The position numbers and the translations under genes are program-made. The notes under the pieces were generated by a model. The model was given only the letters and a program-made list of their open reading frames with translations, had not been told where the DNA came from and did no database searches. Positions 60,668 to 64,000 of a stretch of 64,000 nt of DNA are shown piece after piece (within the stretch, counting starts at the first letter, position 1; each line of letters opens with the position of its first letter). Origin of the DNA: Diadema setosum (taxonomy: Eukaryota > Echinodermata > Echinoidea > Diadematoida > Diadematidae); assembly GCA_033980235.1 (NCBI GenBank), contig CM067065.1, forward strand, positions 28,150,655 through 28,214,654. The letters are read 5' to 3'.

Positions 60668-63600
60668 GTCTTGGAGACAAAAAAGAAGAAGGGACAAGAC
60701 AGGAAGATACTTGGTGGGGCACCAGAGGGCAAGAAACGTTTCGTTAGGGGTAAACACGCCACACTTGACTTCGATGAGATTGCTGAGGCAATGGCAGCAG
60801 TGATCAATGATTCAAACATACCCGTCCTTTCCACTTCATTCTACCAAACTGTTGCCAATAGACTTGGTTGGCCGACTTCTCGTCACAAGAAGTCAGTCAC
60901 ACAACTGAGACGATATTGGAATGGAAACAGAGAGAATACCAGAGATAAAGTCCAAGCCCTCCTATCACCAACGGGTTTTCGTAGAGTCGCGGGACTTCAC
61001 AGCAATGAACCCGAAGTCCATACCGACCGCAAAACAATTATTCAGCACAATCTAGGCCGTAGACAAAAGAAGCAAAAACGCTTTTCAGGGAATTGGGTCG
61101 TAAATGACAGCAAACCAAAGTCACTGATCTGTGTTTGCCAAAAGAAATACGACAAGAAATTGCAGTACATAAGGTGTGATGGTTGCAAGCAGTGGTATCA
61201 TTATTCTTGTATGAACATTCCTGAATCAGTCGAAAATGGTCGAGGAGTCACATTCTACTGTGGAGAAGATTCATGCAATCAAGGGAAATATTCACTTACA
61301 GTGAAATCTGTGAATGTAAAGACTGAAGACATAGGGGATGCGGTTAGTACTGTTAGCAGCAGCTGTAGTAAATATGGTTCAGACATTGACAATAAAAGAA
61401 ATGATTCACAAGGGACAAGAGAAAAACCAATGAAGCAAATGTCGTCCATTACATCTTCTTCAGCTAAAACACAAACAGATGCTGTTATTAATCTAAAATG
61501 GGGGGATGGGGTTGAAGGAAAAGCAGGTAACACAAACGACTCATTCACCGTAGTTTGCATTCAGGACGATAAAGATACTGAGCAGTTACAGCGCAAGTCA
61601 TGTTTTGAACACGCTGAAAGAAATACTGAAGTTTACAACAGTTCTTCGCCTAGTCCAGGGACAAGTTTCCATGAAAGTATATCTACCGATAAAGATAATT
61701 CAATTAATGATGATTCAAATTGTCAAAACTTGTCAAATGAGGAAACACAAAGTCGGCAACCACCGTCCTCAACTGCATTGAAATCTAATGGCATGTCTGA
61801 TATCGTAATAGCTGATAAAGATACATTAGTTCCTGGAAACCCAAGTATTGTTGCAAAGGACAAAAGAACTCATCATCGTTCTGTACGTCCTCATAATAGT
61901 ATTACAACTGATAGCAAAGTTGAAGATTTCTTTACCCACGAATTACCTCGGCAATCAAACTTTATTTTTCCGCAGGTCGAATGGAATAAACTGAAAGCAA
62001 ATCAGAAAGGACGGCAATTTCAACGTAATGAATGGGAACACATAGTAATGCAAGGCATAAAAGACAGTAATCCGTTTTGTGTTTTCGCATTCAAACACCA
62101 CAACGTGACAGTGGCAGCCACAAGGATTCCTGATGTTATATTTCGCGCCCATGCATATTGTAAATTTGAGAGCTGTGGGATACGAGTTGACGTTGCTATC
62201 CATAAATCGTTTAAAGCAACGGCAACATACAGCGGTAATGTAAAGCATCACAGAAACGAAATCGAGAGTAGAAATATTTCAGGCAAATTGAGACGGGATT
62301 TACGAAAACAATTTGGCTTGGGTTGCCTGCCTATGAAGTTGTACATAGACAAATACAGCGAAATGGAAGAAAGCGTTTGGGATTCGGGGAACAGAGACGC
62401 CACTGGATGTAACCTTCACGTCCTTCAAAAAATTTCAAGCGAAAGTAGGACGAGTTTAAGGAAAGACAGGAATGAGCTTGAAAGCCTTATGAAGCTCAAA
62501 TTTGACATGGCAAAAGAATACCTTGGAATAATTCCAGGTGTTATCCAGAAAATTTCAGCAAAGCCTTTTTACGTTATATGTTTTACTGAAGAAGGTGTTC
62601 GCAATTTTCATAAACGAGCAGGAAATGAGGTACTATTTTGGGATGCAACTGGTAGCTGTGTCACTTCATCATTGAATGATAAAAGGCTATTATATTATGA
62701 GCTCTGTATTGGTCCGAAAGGCGGGAAGGGTCATACTTTGCCACTGGCGTGGATGATTAGTGAAGAACATTCTGAACCCATCATATTGGATTGGATGAAT
62801 GTTTTTAGGGCTGCGGAGAAGAAAATCTACGGTCATTCTAATCTCTGCGTGCCTATGGTCATATGCAGTGATAGAGCATGGGTGTTTCTACTCGGCGCAA
62901 TAAAGATATTCAATGTTGACAATTTGCACACATTCATGGCAAGAGCTTGGAGAATCGTCAATGGACGAGGAACTGCTGAAGATTTGAGGCAAATAACTAT
63001 CCCACATGCATGTACTAGTCACTTCATGAAAAATGTAACAAATATTTGTAAGTCTTCCACTTCACGTTCAAGGTTTGTGATATACGCCTTGAGCTTACTA
63101 GTTAACGCTATATACTGGGAAGAATTTGTGTCAATCTTTTCGAGTTTGATAGTAGTGCTTCTGTCCACTTACAAAACTAATCTATTCATGATTAACGCTA
63201 AAGGTCTGCACGATGCAATCGGCAATCTAGGGGACATAAGTTATGATTACAGACAAAAGTGCAGCAACTCTACCCCATCTATTGATGTAAGTGCTGGAGA
63301 CACCGAAGAGGTCTCATATGTTACGACAGAAAAGGAATATTTTAACGCTATACCGTCTCCATTCAAGGATTTCTTTTCATCTACCATAGAAAAGTACAAA
63401 AATATGGTTTTTGAGCAGGATCGTACCCATCCACACGTACTAGCAATAAATCCAGACAAAAATGAAAGTTTGCTTTTCAAAATTGCGAATGACCTTCTCC
63501 CAACCTGCGTGATTTGGTCTAATATAATGCTAGGAGACCTTTCAAGGTACACATCCAACAATGATAACAAGTCCTATGGTGAATTCAGGGCGGAAATTAT

Positions 63601-64000
63601 GTCTCTTCCCAAAACAACTGGACATGCAGAGCAACGAATGGGAGTATTGAAAAATATACAATTAGCAAACAAAAAAATAAATCGCGTTGATGAGTTCATT
63701 TCAATTGTGGCTCATGATATAAAAGGAATCCAGAGAAGTCACAACGATCAAAATACAAGGATGTCTCGCAAAAGAAAGCGCACACAGCTGAAGCATGACG
63801 CGGCGGATGATAAACAAGAAGTGTCTCTAGCCCAAACCCGACATGATTCGCCAGTTTCCAAACAAACTAACAGTGCGAATGAAAAGTTACAGGATGATGG
63901 AGATTGCGTGTTAGTGTCAAAACGCTCAACGGAGACAATCAAAGAGGAATGGAACAAAAAAAGTCATAGGAAAAAAGTAGGCATATTTCAGAAAGCACCC
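60668..64000 (+). CDS. Exon G (partial), PHD finger plus MULE-like transposase
   Basis: From a clear acceptor the frame is open for 1,111 codons to the window edge. Residues 1-150 are basic and helical. A C4HC3 PHD finger lies at residues 155-203 (61,130-61,276): CVC, RCDGC, WYH, SC, then C and C. PHD fingers read histone H3 tails. A Ser/Asn-rich stretch follows (about 210-420). At about 498 YCKFESC with a later KHH may be a WRKY-GCM1/FLYWCH-like zinc motif, which MULEs often have. The transposase core follows: FWDATGS (Asp 659, codon 62,642), CSDRAW (Asp 735, 62,870), IPHACTSHFMKN (63,002) and IYWEEF (63,110), the order of MULE DDE enzymes with their H-C-H insert. A basic tail (SRKRKR) resembles a nuclear signal. 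The 3' end is missing. Confidence 0.85.

Overview
The window is animal nuclear DNA. It has spliced exons with GT..AG borders, a complex tandem satellite, several CR1/L2-type LINE fragments, many MITE and foldback elements, and long G or C homopolymers. The mix (LINEs ending in short tandem tails, a palindromic AGCTCACCTGAGC-type repeat) fits a marine invertebrate such as an echinoderm, hemichordate, cephalochordate or mollusc. I cannot name the species or phylum from sequence alone. There are no bacterial-type operons, rRNA genes, intact tRNA genes or CRISPR arrays.

Layout. (1) 1-24,930 and 26,331-29,694: a satellite built from two related monomers, A (about 195 bp) and B (about 240 bp). They alternate as dimers of about 435 bp, which are grouped into higher-order repeats of 1,742 bp (four dimers) and about 3,252 bp. 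The array runs off the left edge. A 1,400-bp DNA transposon with 16-bp terminal inverted repeats and a TACT target duplication splits it at 24,931-26,330. (2) 28-33.4 kb: the array edge, where monomers decay and are interrupted by MITEs, a foldback element and LINE 3' ends. (3) 33.4-64 kb: a single-copy locus whose introns are full of transposons.

The main result is a gene on the + strand, seen as seven exons from about 35,120 to beyond 64,000. All splice phases join without a break. In order it encodes a basic/acidic N-terminal segment, an SGNH (GDSL-like) hydrolase domain with Ser, Gly, Asn and Asp/His blocks split over two exons (48,661-48,936 and 54,959-55,290), a Ser/Pro-rich linker, and a last visible exon open for 1,111 codons to the window edge. 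That exon carries a C4HC3 PHD finger, a possible Cys/His DNA-binding motif, and a MULE-like DDE transposase core (DATG, SDRAW, an H..C..H motif, then an acidic WEE). The 5' start and the 3' end are not in the window.

How the parts relate. The gene may be a large intron-bearing transposon, or a transposase captured and kept by the host. Intact frames over 29 kb, despite LINE, hAT-like, piggyBac-like and foldback insertions in its introns, favour recent activity or selection. A 124-bp MITE with a 9-bp target duplication, the length MULEs make, lies about 350 bp upstream of the first exon seen. The rest of the window is repeats or sequence in which I see nothing.
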